DNA of 64,000 bases from an uncultured Halomonas sp. (GCF_947500835.1 NZ_CANMTQ010000008.1:124001-188000); one strand, 5' to 3'. Numbered from the stretch's first letter, positions 25,561 through 34,942 are shown. Made by a program: numbers and translations. Notes: a model not told the origin generated them from the sequence alone.

Positions 25561-26423
25561 TTGCAGCAGCTGAAATATCTCTGGCAGATGGGCGACTGGC
25601 CGGCTTGAGCTGGGGCCATGAAGAGTCGCCGATCTGGCTGGCGCTGCATGGCTGGCTGGACAACGCCGCGAGTTTCGCACGTCTGGCTCCCTTGCTTGTT
25701 GAACATTTGAACATACGGATCGTTGCCATCGACTTCAGCGGGCATGGTAGATCCCGGCGTCATCCTCCTGGGGCCGACTATGCTATCTGGGATTACGCGC
25801 ACGATGTTCTGGATGTGTTGAAATCTCTGGGGCTCGAGCGTGCGCCGTTACTCGGTCATTCGATGGGCGCCGGGGTCGCCTGTCTGGTGGCGGCCGCATT
25901 GCCGGAGCGGGTCGAGCGTCTGGTTCTGATCGATGGGCTCGGCACCTTGAGTACGCCGGCGGAGAAAACCGCTGAACAATTGCGCAAGGGATTGCAGGGC
26001 CATCGACGGCGCAGCTCCCGCGCGCCGCACTATGCGGATGTCGAGAGCGCCATCATGGCTCGGGTCAACGGCGGTGTAACCGCCCTCGATGCCGTCACCG
26101 TCGAGCCCTTGGTACGACGCAATCTCGAGGAGGATGGGGAGGGCGGCTATCGTCTGCGTACCGATGGGCGTCTGCTGCGGCCTTCAATGGTGCGTTTTTG
26201 TCCTGAGCAAGTGCAGGCAATTCTGAATGCCATCGAAATGCCGACACTGCTGATCGAAGGTGACAGCGGTATTCTGGGGGAACGTGACCGGGCAAGGCAT
26301 GCCCGGAATGCAGTCAAGCCCCTTCGGCGCCGGGTCCTGGTAGGTGGCCATCATCTGCATCTGGAACCGAACGCCGTAGCAGCAGTCGCCGAGGCGATCG
26401 TTACCGGAATTCGTGACGAGTGA
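25557..26423 (+). CDS. Alpha/beta-fold hydrolase, second of a tandem pair
   Basis: The 288-residue product has ALHGWLDNAASF (oxyanion loop), LGHSMGAGVACLVA (nucleophile Ser), IEGDSGI (acid) and GGHHLHLEP (His). It resembles MEST/serine-hydrolase-like proteins widespread in gammaproteobacteria. It differs enough from its neighbour that a recent duplication is unlikely. It overlaps the preceding gene (ATGA), and the patatin gene begins 13 bases after its stop, so three hydrolases appear in one transcript. Confidence 0.86.
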   Translation: MIAAAEISLADGRLAGLSWGHEESPIWLALHGWLDNAASFARLAPLLVEHLNIRIVAIDFSGHGRSRRHPPGADYAIWDYAHDVLDVLKSLGLERAPLLGHSMGAGVACLVAAALPERVERLVLIDGLGTLSTPAEKTAEQLRKGLQGHRRRSSRAPHYADVESAIMARVNGGVTALDAVTVEPLVRRNLEEDGEGGYRLRTDGRLLRPSMVRFCPEQVQAILNAIEMPTLLIEGDSGILGERDRARHARNAVKPLRRRVLVGGHHLHLEPNAVAAVAEAIVTGIRDE

Positions 26424-26436
26424 AAGGGAGATTGTC

Positions 26437-27480
26437 GTGAGTAAGCGTATCGCCCTGGTGCTGGGCAGCGGTGGAGCAAGAGGGTACGCCCACATTGGCG
26501 TCATCGATGAAGTCGTATCCCGGGGCTATGAAATCGTCGCCATTTCTGGCTGCTCGATGGGAGCCCTGGTTGGTGGCGTCTTTGCAGCAGGCCAGATGGA
26601 TGGCTATCGCGAATGGGTCAGTGAACTTGCCTATTTCGATGTCCTCAAGCTGATCGATGTCACCTGGAGTCCCCTTGGGGCAATGCGTGCCAACAAGGTA
26701 ATGGACAAGCTCGAAGACCTGATCGGCGACGTGCTGCTCGAGGATCTGTCAATCCCGTTGACGACCGTGGCCACGGATCTCAATCGTCAGCGGGAAGTGT
26801 GGTTTCAGAGCGGGCCGCTGTTGCAGGCGATCCGCGCTTCGATCGCCGTGCCTGGCATCATAACGCCGGTAAGTCTTGACGGGCAGATACTAGTAGACGG
26901 CGGATTGATGAACCCCCTGCCGATTATTCCCACGGTATCGGCGCGTACCGATCTAGTGTTGGCGGTCAACGCTACGGCCCAGTCACATCAGCCAGTGTCC
27001 CTTGAAGAGCTGCTGCCGGAGGATGAGGCGGCTATAGAACAGGCCCGAGAGGCGGCGCTCGAGGCTCAGGGCAAGGGCTTTTCCAAATGGGTACGCGAGC
27101 GTGCTCAGCGCATGTTCAGCGGTCCCCAGGAAGAGGATGATGACGGCGCCGACGTGGAAGAAAAGAAAGATTCAACCAACAAGCACAAGCGCGCCGCGCA
27201 GCGGGCCTGGAGCAAGCTCGACATCATGCTTGCGTCCTTTGAGATCACTCAAGGGGCGCTGGCCAAGTACAAGATCGCCGGCTATCCGCCGGATATCCTG
27301 ATCGAGATTCCCAAGACGGTATGTGGTGCTTATGAGTTTCATCGCGCCGATGCCCTGATTCGTCTAGGACGCCATCTGGCGGTGCAAGCATTGGATCGCT
27401 ACGAAGAAGGGAACGCGGCGCGGGGAGAGGATGGGCAGGAGATGGTGAGTGTGCCGGCCACGGGCAAGCCCGCTAATTAA
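26437..27480 (+). CDS. Patatin-like phospholipase (RssA-type)
   Basis: The 347-residue patatin-domain protein has GSGGARGYAHIGV as the oxyanion loop, Gly-Cys-Ser-Met-Gly with the nucleophile serine, and the catalytic Asp in VDGGLMNPLP. The N-terminal half (to about residue 185) is the hydrolase. The following region is charged (about 200-260) with a Glu/Asp/Lys-rich stretch, and the C-terminal part again has family character. It probably hydrolyses phospholipids or lysophospholipids. The GTG at 26437 has AAGGGAG 7 bases upstream; the frame is open from 26413. Confidence 0.88.
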   Translation: MSKRIALVLGSGGARGYAHIGVIDEVVSRGYEIVAISGCSMGALVGGVFAAGQMDGYREWVSELAYFDVLKLIDVTWSPLGAMRANKVMDKLEDLIGDVLLEDLSIPLTTVATDLNRQREVWFQSGPLLQAIRASIAVPGIITPVSLDGQILVDGGLMNPLPIIPTVSARTDLVLAVNATAQSHQPVSLEELLPEDEAAIEQAREAALEAQGKGFSKWVRERAQRMFSGPQEEDDDGADVEEKKDSTNKHKRAAQRAWSKLDIMLASFEITQGALAKYKIAGYPPDILIEIPKTVCGAYEFHRADALIRLGRHLAVQALDRYEEGNAARGEDGQEMVSVPATGKPAN

Positions 27481-27547
27481 CAGGCCCATAACCAAAGCAT
27501 TTGAAGATGCGCGGCGTAGTAATAGCCGCACATGCAGTCAATCTTGA

Positions 27548-27925
27548 TTAAAATCTTGCGCGGAATCCGAATGACCGGCCATCGGTGAACAACCACCGAG
27601 CACCCTTGCCAATCGGAATGCCGATAGCGCATCCCAAGGCGTTGTACTGCATGTCCTGCCAGTCGAAATGGTTGTCGTCCTGGCGATCGTCATAAAGCTC
27701 CTTTGCCGCGCCAACGGCCAAACAGCCTCCAAAACTTATCCATGGCCTGTCGGTGGCAGCGGTAAAAGTGGCAGAGATCGCCGTTGAAGCGGCAAGATGC
27801 TTTTTTTCATCGTCCTCGAGCGCCTGGGCGGAAGACGCCATGAATATGCTTGAAAGAACGAGGATGATCAGCAGGAGCCTTGCAGAAGAACCGGCTGTCG
27901 CTGGGATGCGTGGTAGAGTCGTCAT
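27548..27925 (-). CDS. Exported DUF2279/YfiM-like small protein
   Basis: The 125-residue protein has a signal peptide or anchor (residues about 15-36, ending Ser-Ala-Gln-Ala). The mature part has the pattern DEKKHLAASTAIS, then PWISFGGCLAVGAAKELYD and a late FDWQDMQYNALGCAIG. This resembles YfiM/DUF2279 proteins, in which a Lys-His-x-x-Ala/Gly segment and Lys-Glu-Leu-Tyr-Asp recur. The role is unknown. It is convergent with the patatin gene and separated from the Smr gene by 95 bases. Confidence 0.65.
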   Translation of the reverse strand: MTTLPRIPATAGSSARLLLIILVLSSIFMASSAQALEDDEKKHLAASTAISATFTAATDRPWISFGGCLAVGAAKELYDDRQDDNHFDWQDMQYNALGCAIGIPIGKGARWLFTDGRSFGFRARF

Positions 27926-28020
27926 GGCGTGATCTTTGGCTGTTTGAAATTGTTCCGATTGTGCTTTCTACGCCAAAATGATGTCCCAGACCCGCGAGAT
28001 TTCCAACGCTCATGCCAACG

Positions 28021-28611
28021 CTATACTTCGCCGCGTCGGCGCAGCAGCACATAAACCGCGCCGGTGCCGCCATCGAGCTCCCGAGAAGAGCAGAAGGCCA
28101 GCACCGTGGGCCACTCCCGTAGCCAGGCGTTGACATGACTCTTGATGACCGGATAGTCGCTAAGCAAATTACCGGCGCTGGTACGCGCCTTACCATGGAC
28201 GACCAGCACGCAGCGCATGCGCTTGCTACGCGCCTCGTCCAGAAAACTCTCCAGTTCGTGACGCGCTTCGTCCAGGCTGTAGCCGTGTAGATCGAGTCCT
28301 GCCTCCCAGGGAATCTGCCCCCGTTTCAAAGCACTCTGGGTTCGATAGGGCAAGTCCGGTATCGCAAAATTCAGTTGCGCGCTGGGCCGTACCGGTTCTA
28401 CCCGACCATCACTGGTACGGCTGCTGAGCGCGGCAGTCACAGCGGCAGTGGCGGCATTTTTGCGTTCATCAAGCGCCGCCTTGTTCTGACGGCGCTTGCC
28501 AGGATCCGCGCGATCGGAGTTGAGCTTGCGCACGCCGGCTTCTTCCAGCGCCTGACGAAACAGGGTGATTTCCTCGTCGTCTGGAGTATCGCGGCGGTGT
28601 CGGCTCATCAT
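28021..28611 (-). CDS. Smr-domain protein (SmrA/YdaL or SmrB type)
   Basis: The 196-residue product has a charged N-terminal half of about 100 residues followed by a C-terminal Smr domain: [30 protein letters not shown], and the late [12 protein letters not shown]. Smr domains have endonuclease activity; in E. coli SmrB cleaves mRNA at collided ribosomes, and SmrA is related. This protein could be either. Two adjacent ATGs (28611 and 28608) are possible; AAGGG is just upstream and favours the second slightly. It diverges from prmB. Confidence 0.9.
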   Translation of the reverse strand: MMSRHRRDTPDDEEITLFRQALEEAGVRKLNSDRADPGKRRQNKAALDERKNAATAAVTAALSSRTSDGRVEPVRPSAQLNFAIPDLPYRTQSALKRGQIPWEAGLDLHGYSLDEARHELESFLDEARSKRMRCVLVVHGKARTSAGNLLSDYPVIKSHVNAWLREWPTVLAFCSSRELDGGTGAVYVLLRRRGEV

Positions 28612-28742
28612 CTGGCCCTTGCATGTATTCGATAAGGTGTGTGGCGCTTCAGTATAGCGACTTGCTTCTGGCTGTGAACCGCTGTGCTCGACGGGTACAA
28701 TCTTCCCAGGCTCGTTTAATCAATCCGATGACAGGATGCTTC

Positions 28743-29693
28743 GTGAACCCTCGTCCAACCGCCGTTTCGACGTTAACGCTGAATGACAAACAGCTTGCCG
28801 CCGAACTCATTACCCTGCGGGACTATCTACGCTGGGCTACCAGTGAGTTTCACATAAGTCGCATTCATTTTGGTCATGGCACCGAAAGCGCCTGGGACGA
28901 AGCGGTAGCCTTGGTGCTTGGCGGTTTGCATCTACCCTGGGATGTGGACCCTTCGGTACTCGACGCCCGTCTGTTGGAATCCGAACGCAAACGGCTCGTT
29001 GAACTGGTGCGCCGACGCATCGAAACGCGCCGTCCTTTGGCCTATCTGCTGGGTGAAGCATTTTTTGCAGGCTATCCTTTTCAGGTCGACGAGCGGGTAT
29101 TGATCCCACGCTCACCGATCGCCGAGCTGATCGAGCATGGCTTTGCCGCCTGGTTTTCCGATCAGCCGCCGGATCGGGTACTGGACGTAGGCGCAGGCTC
29201 CGGCTGCATTGGTATCGCCACAGCGCTGTACCTGCCTACCGCCGAAGTCGATCTTGTCGATATAAGCGCCGAAGCGCTGGAAGTGGCCAAGGCCAATATC
29301 ACCCTTTACGACGTGGGATTGCGGGTGCGGGCAGTGCTTTCCGATCTGTTCGAGGGAGTGGCCGGCCAGCGCTACGATCTGATCGTCGCCAACCCGCCTT
29401 ACGTCAATGCCCGGGATCTGGCCACCATGCCTGCGGAGTTCTGCCATGAGCCGCCGCTTGCACTGGGTTCGGGAAAGGATGGGCTGAATGTCGTACGGCG
29501 CCTGTTACGGGAGGCACGGGCCCACCTCCAGGACGACGGCGTATTGATCGTCGAAGTCGGCAACTCGGATCGAGAACTCGAAGCCGCGTTTCCCGAAGTA
29601 CCTTTTCTATGGCTCGAGTTCGAGCGCGGCGGTCACGGGGTGTTTGCCTTGACCGCGGACGAGCTCGATGAGTACGCCCATCATTTCATTTGA
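28743..29693 (+). CDS. prmB: Ribosomal protein uL3 glutamine N5-methyltransferase
   Basis: PrmB methylates a glutamine of ribosomal protein L3 using S-adenosylmethionine. The product has 316 residues from the GTG at 28743, which has CAGGA upstream and matches the E. coli N-terminus; the frame is open from 28623. The N-terminal helical domain contains [17 protein letters not shown], the SAM motif is [17 protein letters not shown], and the catalytic NPPY motif is in [13 protein letters not shown]. aroC follows after 21 bases, the common gammaproteobacterial pair prmB-aroC. Confidence 0.95.
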   Translation: MNPRPTAVSTLTLNDKQLAAELITLRDYLRWATSEFHISRIHFGHGTESAWDEAVALVLGGLHLPWDVDPSVLDARLLESERKRLVELVRRRIETRRPLAYLLGEAFFAGYPFQVDERVLIPRSPIAELIEHGFAAWFSDQPPDRVLDVGAGSGCIGIATALYLPTAEVDLVDISAEALEVAKANITLYDVGLRVRAVLSDLFEGVAGQRYDLIVANPPYVNARDLATMPAEFCHEPPLALGSGKDGLNVVRRLLREARAHLQDDGVLIVEVGNSDRELEAAFPEVPFLWLEFERGGHGVFALTADELDEYAHHFI

Positions 29694-29714
29694 GTTCTGC
29701 TTGAGGAATCCTGC

Positions 29715-30800
29715 ATGTCCGGCAATACCTTCGGTAAGCTATTTACCGTCACCACCTGCGGCGAAAGCCATGGCCCAGCGCTCGCTGCCATCGTCGATGG
29801 TTGTCCACCCGGATTGCCGCTGACCGAAGACGATATGCAGCGGGATCTGGATCGCCGGCGTCCAGGAACCTCGCGCCACACTACCCAGCGTCGGGAGCCG
29901 GATCGGGTACGCATTCTATCCGGGGTATTCGAAGGCATGACTACCGGCACCCCGATCGGGCTCACCATCGAGAATACGGACCAGCGTTCAAAGGATTATT
30001 CGAACATCAAAGACCAGTTTCGGCCGGCCCATGCGGACTATACCTACCACCATAAGTACGGGGTTCGTGACTATCGTGGCGGTGGGCGCTCCAGTGCCCG
30101 GGAAACAGCCATGCGAGTTGCTGCTGGCGCCATTGCAAAGAAGTATTTGGCAGGCCATGGCATCACTGTGCGAGGCTACATGAGTCAGCTCGGTCCTATA
30201 CCCATTGAGTTCAAATCCTGGGAAGGCGTCAACGATAACGCCTTCTTCTGTCCTGATCCGGACAAGGTGGCGGAACTCGAGGCATTCATGGATCAACTGC
30301 GGCGCGATCAAGACTCTGTAGGTGCGCGCATCACCGTTATCGCCGAGGGCGTTCCGGTAGGGTTAGGCGAGCCGGTCTTCGATCGGTTGGATGCAGAGCT
30401 TGCTCACGGGCTGATGAGCATCAATGCGGTCAAGGGTGTGGAGATCGGTGACGGCTTCGCAACGGTGTCCCAGCGAGGCAGCGAGCATCGAGACGAGATG
30501 ACCCCGAAAGGCTTTCTTTCCAATCATGCCGGCGGCGTGCTGGGGGGAATCAGCTCGGGGCAGCCGTTGATTGCACATCTCGCCTTGAAGCCTACCTCGA
30601 GCATCACTCAGCCAGGTCGGGCCATCGACGTTCAAGGCAATGCCATCGAGGTCGTGACCAAGGGACGACATGATCCCTGTGTCGGCATCCGTGCAACGCC
30701 TATCGCGGAGGCAATGATGGCGCTGACCTTGATGGATCATCTATTGCGTCAGCGCGCTCAGAACCCCGAAGTGCGAGTCGACACTCCTCATTTACGTTGA
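29715..30800 (+). CDS. aroC: Chorismate synthase
   Basis: AroC converts 5-enolpyruvylshikimate-3-phosphate to chorismate with reduced FMN, the last common step of aromatic synthesis. The 361-residue product has the three signatures: [36 protein letters not shown], and [20 protein letters not shown] (in pieces). The start has GAGGAA at about 8 bases. It supplies the trpFBA branch encoded at 42-45 kb. It is probably co-transcribed with prmB. Confidence 0.98.
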   Translation: MSGNTFGKLFTVTTCGESHGPALAAIVDGCPPGLPLTEDDMQRDLDRRRPGTSRHTTQRREPDRVRILSGVFEGMTTGTPIGLTIENTDQRSKDYSNIKDQFRPAHADYTYHHKYGVRDYRGGGRSSARETAMRVAAGAIAKKYLAGHGITVRGYMSQLGPIPIEFKSWEGVNDNAFFCPDPDKVAELEAFMDQLRRDQDSVGARITVIAEGVPVGLGEPVFDRLDAELAHGLMSINAVKGVEIGDGFATVSQRGSEHRDEMTPKGFLSNHAGGVLGGISSGQPLIAHLALKPTSSITQPGRAIDVQGNAIEVVTKGRHDPCVGIRATPIAEAMMALTLMDHLLRQRAQNPEVRVDTPHLR

Positions 30801-30882
30801 GCGTTTCCGATCTGACGCATCGGCGTGCGTGTACCGACATTACTGCTACACTGAAGTCAGTGTTCAGCAATCGAGTCGTTAC

Positions 30883-31311
30883 ATGAAGATCAACGTCGAA
30901 TTCGATCTCACCCCGGCAGAGTTTCGGGAATCCTTAGGCCTTCCGGATGTCGAGGCGTTTCAGCGCAATATGATGGATCGCATCCAGCAGCAGATGGAAG
31001 CAGGCGTCGAAGGCTACGATCCTTGGAGCTTGATGCAGCCATTCATGCAAGCCGGGCTCGGCCAAAACGTGAGTCAAGGGCTGAACCAAGGGTTAAGCCA
31101 AGGCATGACCAATTTTGGCAACTATCAACAGATGATGATGGACATGTTCCGCCAGGCAGGAAGCAATGCCATGGGCTCTTCATCTTCAGCAGAAAAAGAG
31201 GAGAAGCAGAATAGAGAAGATAGCAAGAAGAAAAGCGGAACCGCTTCTTCGTCTCGTTCGAACTCTGCCAGCTCTTCTCGTGACAGTAAGGCACGCAAGA
31301 CCCAAAATTGA
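30883..31311 (+). CDS. DUF6489-like PHA-associated protein
   Basis: The 142-residue protein starts MKINVEFDLTPAEFRESLGLP, the pattern of the DUF6489 family, and goes on with DVEAFQRNMMDRI. The centre is rich in Gln, Met and Gly with repeats of the type Gln-Gly-Leu-(Asn/Ser)-Gln-Gly. The last 45 residues are Ser, Lys and Arg-rich and look disordered. The frame is open from 30829; the ATG at 30883 gives the family N-terminus although its ribosome-binding site is weak. Position next to a phasin and phaC suggests a granule-associated role, which is inference. Confidence 0.72.
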   Translation: MKINVEFDLTPAEFRESLGLPDVEAFQRNMMDRIQQQMEAGVEGYDPWSLMQPFMQAGLGQNVSQGLNQGLSQGMTNFGNYQQMMMDMFRQAGSNAMGSSSSAEKEEKQNREDSKKKSGTASSSRSNSASSSRDSKARKTQN

Positions 31312-31466
31312 GGCGTGAGTTTTCTGAACCGATGAATCGCAGAGAAATTCGGTTGGTTATATAAGCGAGAACCTGTTGCAACTTTGCGTGATGGTGTCTA
31401 CGCTTTGTGCAGTGCAGCAAAAAGTACGCACAAAACGATAATGTTTTCTATCAGGAGGGATTCGAT

Positions 31467-31940
31467 ATGGCACGTAACGACCAGCAAGAGCAAATGTACA
31501 ACGCCCTGAATGAGCAGACTCGCGGCTTTTTTGAGCCAATGCGCAAGCTCAGCGGCGTGATGCTAGATAACATGGAAAAAATGACCCAGTTCCAGCTCGA
31601 TTCCATGAAGCGTTACAGTCAGATGGGCACCGAGCGTATGCGCGCGGCATCCGAGGTCAAGGACGCTGACGACATGCGTGACTTCTCGAATCGCCAGTCA
31701 GAGCTGATGAATGAGCTTTCCCAGCAAATGATGGAAGATGCCCGGACCATGTCCGAGTTGAGCTCTCAGTTCCGGGAAGATCTGCAGCAAGCCTTTTCTG
31801 AGGCGGGTGAGCAGGCCATGAATAGCACCAATCAGGCGATGCGCGATACTCAGGACGCAGCCAAGTCGACTGCGAATTCCGCAAAGTCTGCAGCGGACTC
31901 ATCAAAATCAACCAGCTCACGCAATACCAAGAATAGCTGA
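31467..31940 (+). CDS. phaP: Phasin (PHA granule-associated protein)
   Basis: The 157-residue, all-helical amphipathic protein is rich in Gln, Met, Asn and Ala. Phasin-type helical content covers residues about 10-120 and an Ala/Ser/Lys-rich tail (TANSAKSAADSSKS) resembles histone-like tails of phasins. No signal peptide or membrane helix is present. It should coat polyhydroxyalkanoate granules. The start has CAGGAGGGA about 5 bases upstream, an excellent site in line with the high abundance of phasins. It lies between the DUF6489-like gene and phaC and is followed by a weak terminator and a second strong hairpin. Confidence 0.82.
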   Translation: MARNDQQEQMYNALNEQTRGFFEPMRKLSGVMLDNMEKMTQFQLDSMKRYSQMGTERMRAASEVKDADDMRDFSNRQSELMNELSQQMMEDARTMSELSSQFREDLQQAFSEAGEQAMNSTNQAMRDTQDAAKSTANSAKSAADSSKSTSSRNTKNS

Positions 31941-31948
31941 TCTACTCG

Positions 31949-31970
31949 AGGCCGGCTCTGTCGGCCTTTT
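31949..31970 (+). terminator. Terminator-like hairpin after the phasin gene
   Basis: AGGCCG (31949-31954) pairs with CGGCCT (31962-31967) around a 7-base loop and ends in four T residues, 9 bases past the phasin stop. The stem is short, so partial termination is likely, lowering phaC transcription relative to the phasin. Confidence 0.65.
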
Positions 31971-31991
31971 GCTACTATATTTTGGGTATGT

Positions 31992-32023
31992 AGCGTAAGC
32001 CTCGCTGGTGCGAGGCTTACGCT
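31992..32023 (+). other. Perfect 14-bp inverted repeat between phasin and phaC
   Basis: AGCGTAAGCCTCGC (31992-32005) is the exact inverse complement of 32010-32023, with a 4-base loop TGGT. No U-run follows, so it is not a classic terminator. It would make a very stable RNA hairpin 22 bases after the first one and about 50 bases before the phaC start. Confidence 0.7.
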
Positions 32024-32075
32024 TGAGTACGTCAAATCCTAACCAATAAAGACGCGCCAGGAGCATGGGGGATAT

Positions 32076-33959
32076 ATGCAGCCAGACTCTCAGTTTGAGC
32101 TAGGGCCATTGATTGATGAACAGTGGGCTGAAAGGCTCGGATCGATTAGCCATGAATATCAGGCGCTCACCCAGGCAATGCTGGCACGCATGATGCCCAG
32201 CGAAGCCGGTGAGTCGATTCTTGACGATATGAAAGAGAGTTTTCGACGGGGCGCAGAGGCGCTGGCAGGCAACCCTCAGCTGTTTTATGGTGCGCAGATG
32301 CGTATGGTGCAGGATCAGATGCGTCTCTGGCAGCAGACCGCGCAAGCGTTTTACGGTGGCGGTGAATCAGGAGAGGCGATTATCGAGCCGGAACGCTCGG
32401 ACCGCCGCTTTCGAGACGAGGCCTGGCACACCGAGCCATTCTACCACTACATCATGCAGCAGTATCTTCTCACGGCCCGCATGATGGATGAGATGATCGG
32501 TGGCATCGATAGTCTTTCCGACAGGCAAAAGCAGAGTCTTGAGTTCTATGCGCGCCAGTGCATGAGTGCCATGGCGCCTACCAATTTCATCACGACCAAT
32601 CCGGAAGTGATGCGCATCACCATGGAAACCAAGGGCCAGAATCTGGTCGATGGCCTGCAGCGTCTACGGGAGGATCTCGACAACTCCGCGGAAGGCCTGA
32701 ACGTTGCAATGACCGATCGAGAAGCCTTCCGCATCGGTGAAAACATCGCCGTGACGCCGGGGGACGTGGTCTTCGAGAACGAGCTGATGCAGTTGATTCA
32801 GTATCGTCCCACCACGGAAAAAACCTTCAAGACGCCGCTGCTGGTCGTTCCCCCCTGGATCAACAAGTACTACATCCTCGATTTGCGTCAGGACAACTCG
32901 ATGATGAAGTGGCTGGTGGATCAAGGGCACACCGTCTTTCTGATTTCCTGGCGCAACCCCGGCGTCGAGCAACGTGATGTCACCTGGGCGGATTATATGC
33001 AGATGGGCCCGATTGCTGCCATGGATGCCATCGAACAGGCCTGTGGCGAAAAATCCGTCAATCTGCTCAGCTACTGTGTCGGCGGGACTCTCGCCGCCAC
33101 GACGGTCGCCTATCTGACCAGTACGCGACGGGCACGCAAGGTGCGCTCGGTCACTTACATGGCGACCTTGCAGGATTTTCGTGATCCCGGTGAAATCGGC
33201 GTCTTTTTCGGCGGAAAATCGCTGGAAGGCATCGAGCGTCAGCTCGAGGCTGACGGTTATCTGGACGGCCGTATCATGGCGTTCTCCTTCAATCTGTTGC
33301 GCGAGAAGGATCTGTTCTGGTCGTTCTACATCAACAACTATCTCAAGGGAGAGGCACCGGCGGCCTTCGATCTGTTGTACTGGAACACCGATGGCACCAA
33401 CCTGCCAGCGGGTACCCATGGCTGGTATCTACGCAACATGTATGTGGAAAATCGCCTGGTCGAGCCTGGCGGTATCGAGCTTGATGGAGTCAAGATCGAT
33501 CTGCGCAAGATCTCCACGCCCAGCTATTTCATTTCGGCCAAGGAAGACCACATCGCCAAGTGGAATTCAACCTACTATGGCACGCAGCTACCCAAGGGGC
33601 CGGTTACCTTCGTGCTGGGTGGTTCTGGCCATATCGCGGGTATCGTCAATCCACCGGCCAAGAACAAGTATGGCTACTGGACCAACGATGAACTGCCTGA
33701 CAGTGCGGAGCAGTGGCTGGAGGGGGCGACTTCCAATGAAGGATCCTGGTGGCCCCACTGGCAGAAATGGATGACGGACAATGGCTATGCCGACGCCAGC
33801 AAACAGGTGCCGGCTCGCTCGCCTGGAGACGGCGAGCTAAACGTCATCGAGCCGGCACCAGGACGCTATGTGCGTCAGACCATTCCCGAAGTGTTAGGCC
33901 AACTAACGGCAGATGACGAAAACGAAAGCGATGCCAAAAACGAAGGCAACGCCAAGTAA
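32076..33959 (+). CDS. phaC: Class I polyhydroxyalkanoate synthase
   Basis: PhaC polymerises (R)-3-hydroxyacyl-CoA, usually 3-hydroxybutyryl-CoA, into storage polyester on granules. The 627-residue product has the N-terminal PhaC_N region and an alpha/beta-hydrolase catalytic core. The nucleophile is Cys334 in Ser-Tyr-Cys-Val-Gly-Gly, with Ser instead of the usual Gly at the first position of the lipase-like box; such a box is known from Halomonas synthases. Later motifs PPWINKYYILDL, WNTDGTNLP, and GGSGHIAGIVNPP with the catalytic His are present, and the catalytic Asp is in SAKEDHIAKW. The C-terminus is extended and acidic (DENESDAKNEGNAK). Confidence 0.96.
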   Translation: MQPDSQFELGPLIDEQWAERLGSISHEYQALTQAMLARMMPSEAGESILDDMKESFRRGAEALAGNPQLFYGAQMRMVQDQMRLWQQTAQAFYGGGESGEAIIEPERSDRRFRDEAWHTEPFYHYIMQQYLLTARMMDEMIGGIDSLSDRQKQSLEFYARQCMSAMAPTNFITTNPEVMRITMETKGQNLVDGLQRLREDLDNSAEGLNVAMTDREAFRIGENIAVTPGDVVFENELMQLIQYRPTTEKTFKTPLLVVPPWINKYYILDLRQDNSMMKWLVDQGHTVFLISWRNPGVEQRDVTWADYMQMGPIAAMDAIEQACGEKSVNLLSYCVGGTLAATTVAYLTSTRRARKVRSVTYMATLQDFRDPGEIGVFFGGKSLEGIERQLEADGYLDGRIMAFSFNLLREKDLFWSFYINNYLKGEAPAAFDLLYWNTDGTNLPAGTHGWYLRNMYVENRLVEPGGIELDGVKIDLRKISTPSYFISAKEDHIAKWNSTYYGTQLPKGPVTFVLGGSGHIAGIVNPPAKNKYGYWTNDELPDSAEQWLEGATSNEGSWWPHWQKWMTDNGYADASKQVPARSPGDGELNVIEPAPGRYVRQTIPEVLGQLTADDENESDAKNEGNAK

Positions 33960-33995
33960 GCCAGGTGTCCGGCTTCAGCTTCTATCGTGTCAATG

Positions 33996-34038
33996 CAACG
34001 CCCCAAGCGCGACCGCTATGGTCGCTTCTGGGGCGTTG
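33996..34038. terminator. Long imperfect hairpin between phaC and the LysR gene
   Basis: CAACGCCCC (33996-34004) pairs with GGGGCGTTG (34030-34038), with further inner pairing (AAGC/GCTT and GACC/GGTC) around the loop that contains the TAG stop of the minus-strand LysR gene. U-runs are poor on both strands, so it could be a weak bidirectional terminator or a 3'-end stabiliser. Confidence 0.5.
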
Positions 34039-34903
34039 TTGCGTCGTCGAGCAGAAAAATCATCGAGCGGGCGGCATTGGATAGCGTTCTACTCTTGTGA
34101 GTCAAATAGCCCAAAGGCCGCTCGATAGGGCGATGCGCTACAGGCAAGATATGAACATCGGCGTCGATCAATGTTTCCGGCAATACGCTCCAGCCTAGCC
34201 CTATGTCCACCATCATCTTTAGCGTTTCCAGATAGTTGGTTGAAAGCCCAACGCTCACGTTGAGTCCCTCCCGGGCAAAGGTGTCGAGAACGATGTCGCG
34301 GGTAAAGGTCAGGTGGCCGGGCAGTACCGCATCGTGCTGCGACAGGGCTGAGAGCGATAATCGATCCTGGCGAGCCAAGGGATGATCCTTGCCGCATACG
34401 AAACGCAGCCGGTCAATCCATATTGGCACCACGTGCAAGCGCGGATCGGGCATCGGCGCAAGTGTGACTACTGCAACCTCCAGTTCCCCGGTAAGCACGC
34501 CCTGGTAGGCCTGTTCCGAATCGAGAAAGCGCAAATCCATGCGCACTTCGGGATGGGCCTGGGTATAGGCCTTGAGTATGGGGGGCAAGCGATGAAGGCC
34601 GATATGATGGCTGGTCGCCATGGTCAAGCTACCCCTGACATCCCCCGCAAGATTGGCAAGTGCTTGCCGGCTATCATTAACCATGACCAGAATTTCCCGG
34701 GCGCGCGGTAGCAGTATCTGACCGGCCTCGGTCAGGCTGACTCGACGACCGATGCGATCAAACAAGCGCGCCCCGATCTGATCTTCCAAGGTGGCAATAC
34801 GCTTGCTTACCGCAGGCTGAGTCAGATAAAGCTGTTCACCTGCAAGAGAAAAGGAGCCGTTATCGGCGACGGCGAGAAAGGCTTGCAGGCTTTGAGTATC
34901 CAT
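34016..34903 (-). CDS. LysR-family regulator divergent from leuC
   Basis: The 295-residue product has an N-terminal winged helix-turn-helix (MDTQSLQAFLAVADNGSFSLAGEQL, in two parts, then LTQPAVSKRIATLEDQIGARLF) and a C-terminal effector domain starting near residue 90. It diverges from leuCDB-asd with 205 bases between starts, and the gap has a well-formed T-N11-A palindrome, so it probably regulates leuCDB and itself. LysR-type proteins (LeuO, IlvY, or the MetR/CysB group) often respond to pathway intermediates; 2-isopropylmalate would be logical here but is a guess. Confidence 0.92.
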   Translation of the reverse strand: MDTQSLQAFLAVADNGSFSLAGEQLYLTQPAVSKRIATLEDQIGARLFDRIGRRVSLTEAGQILLPRAREILVMVNDSRQALANLAGDVRGSLTMATSHHIGLHRLPPILKAYTQAHPEVRMDLRFLDSEQAYQGVLTGELEVAVVTLAPMPDPRLHVVPIWIDRLRFVCGKDHPLARQDRLSLSALSQHDAVLPGHLTFTRDIVLDTFAREGLNVSVGLSTNYLETLKMMVDIGLGWSVLPETLIDADVHILPVAHRPIERPLGYLTHKSRTLSNAARSMIFLLDDATTPQKRP

Positions 34904-34942
34904 TCACAATTTTCCGGCGTTCAAATCGCGCTTTATTCCGCT

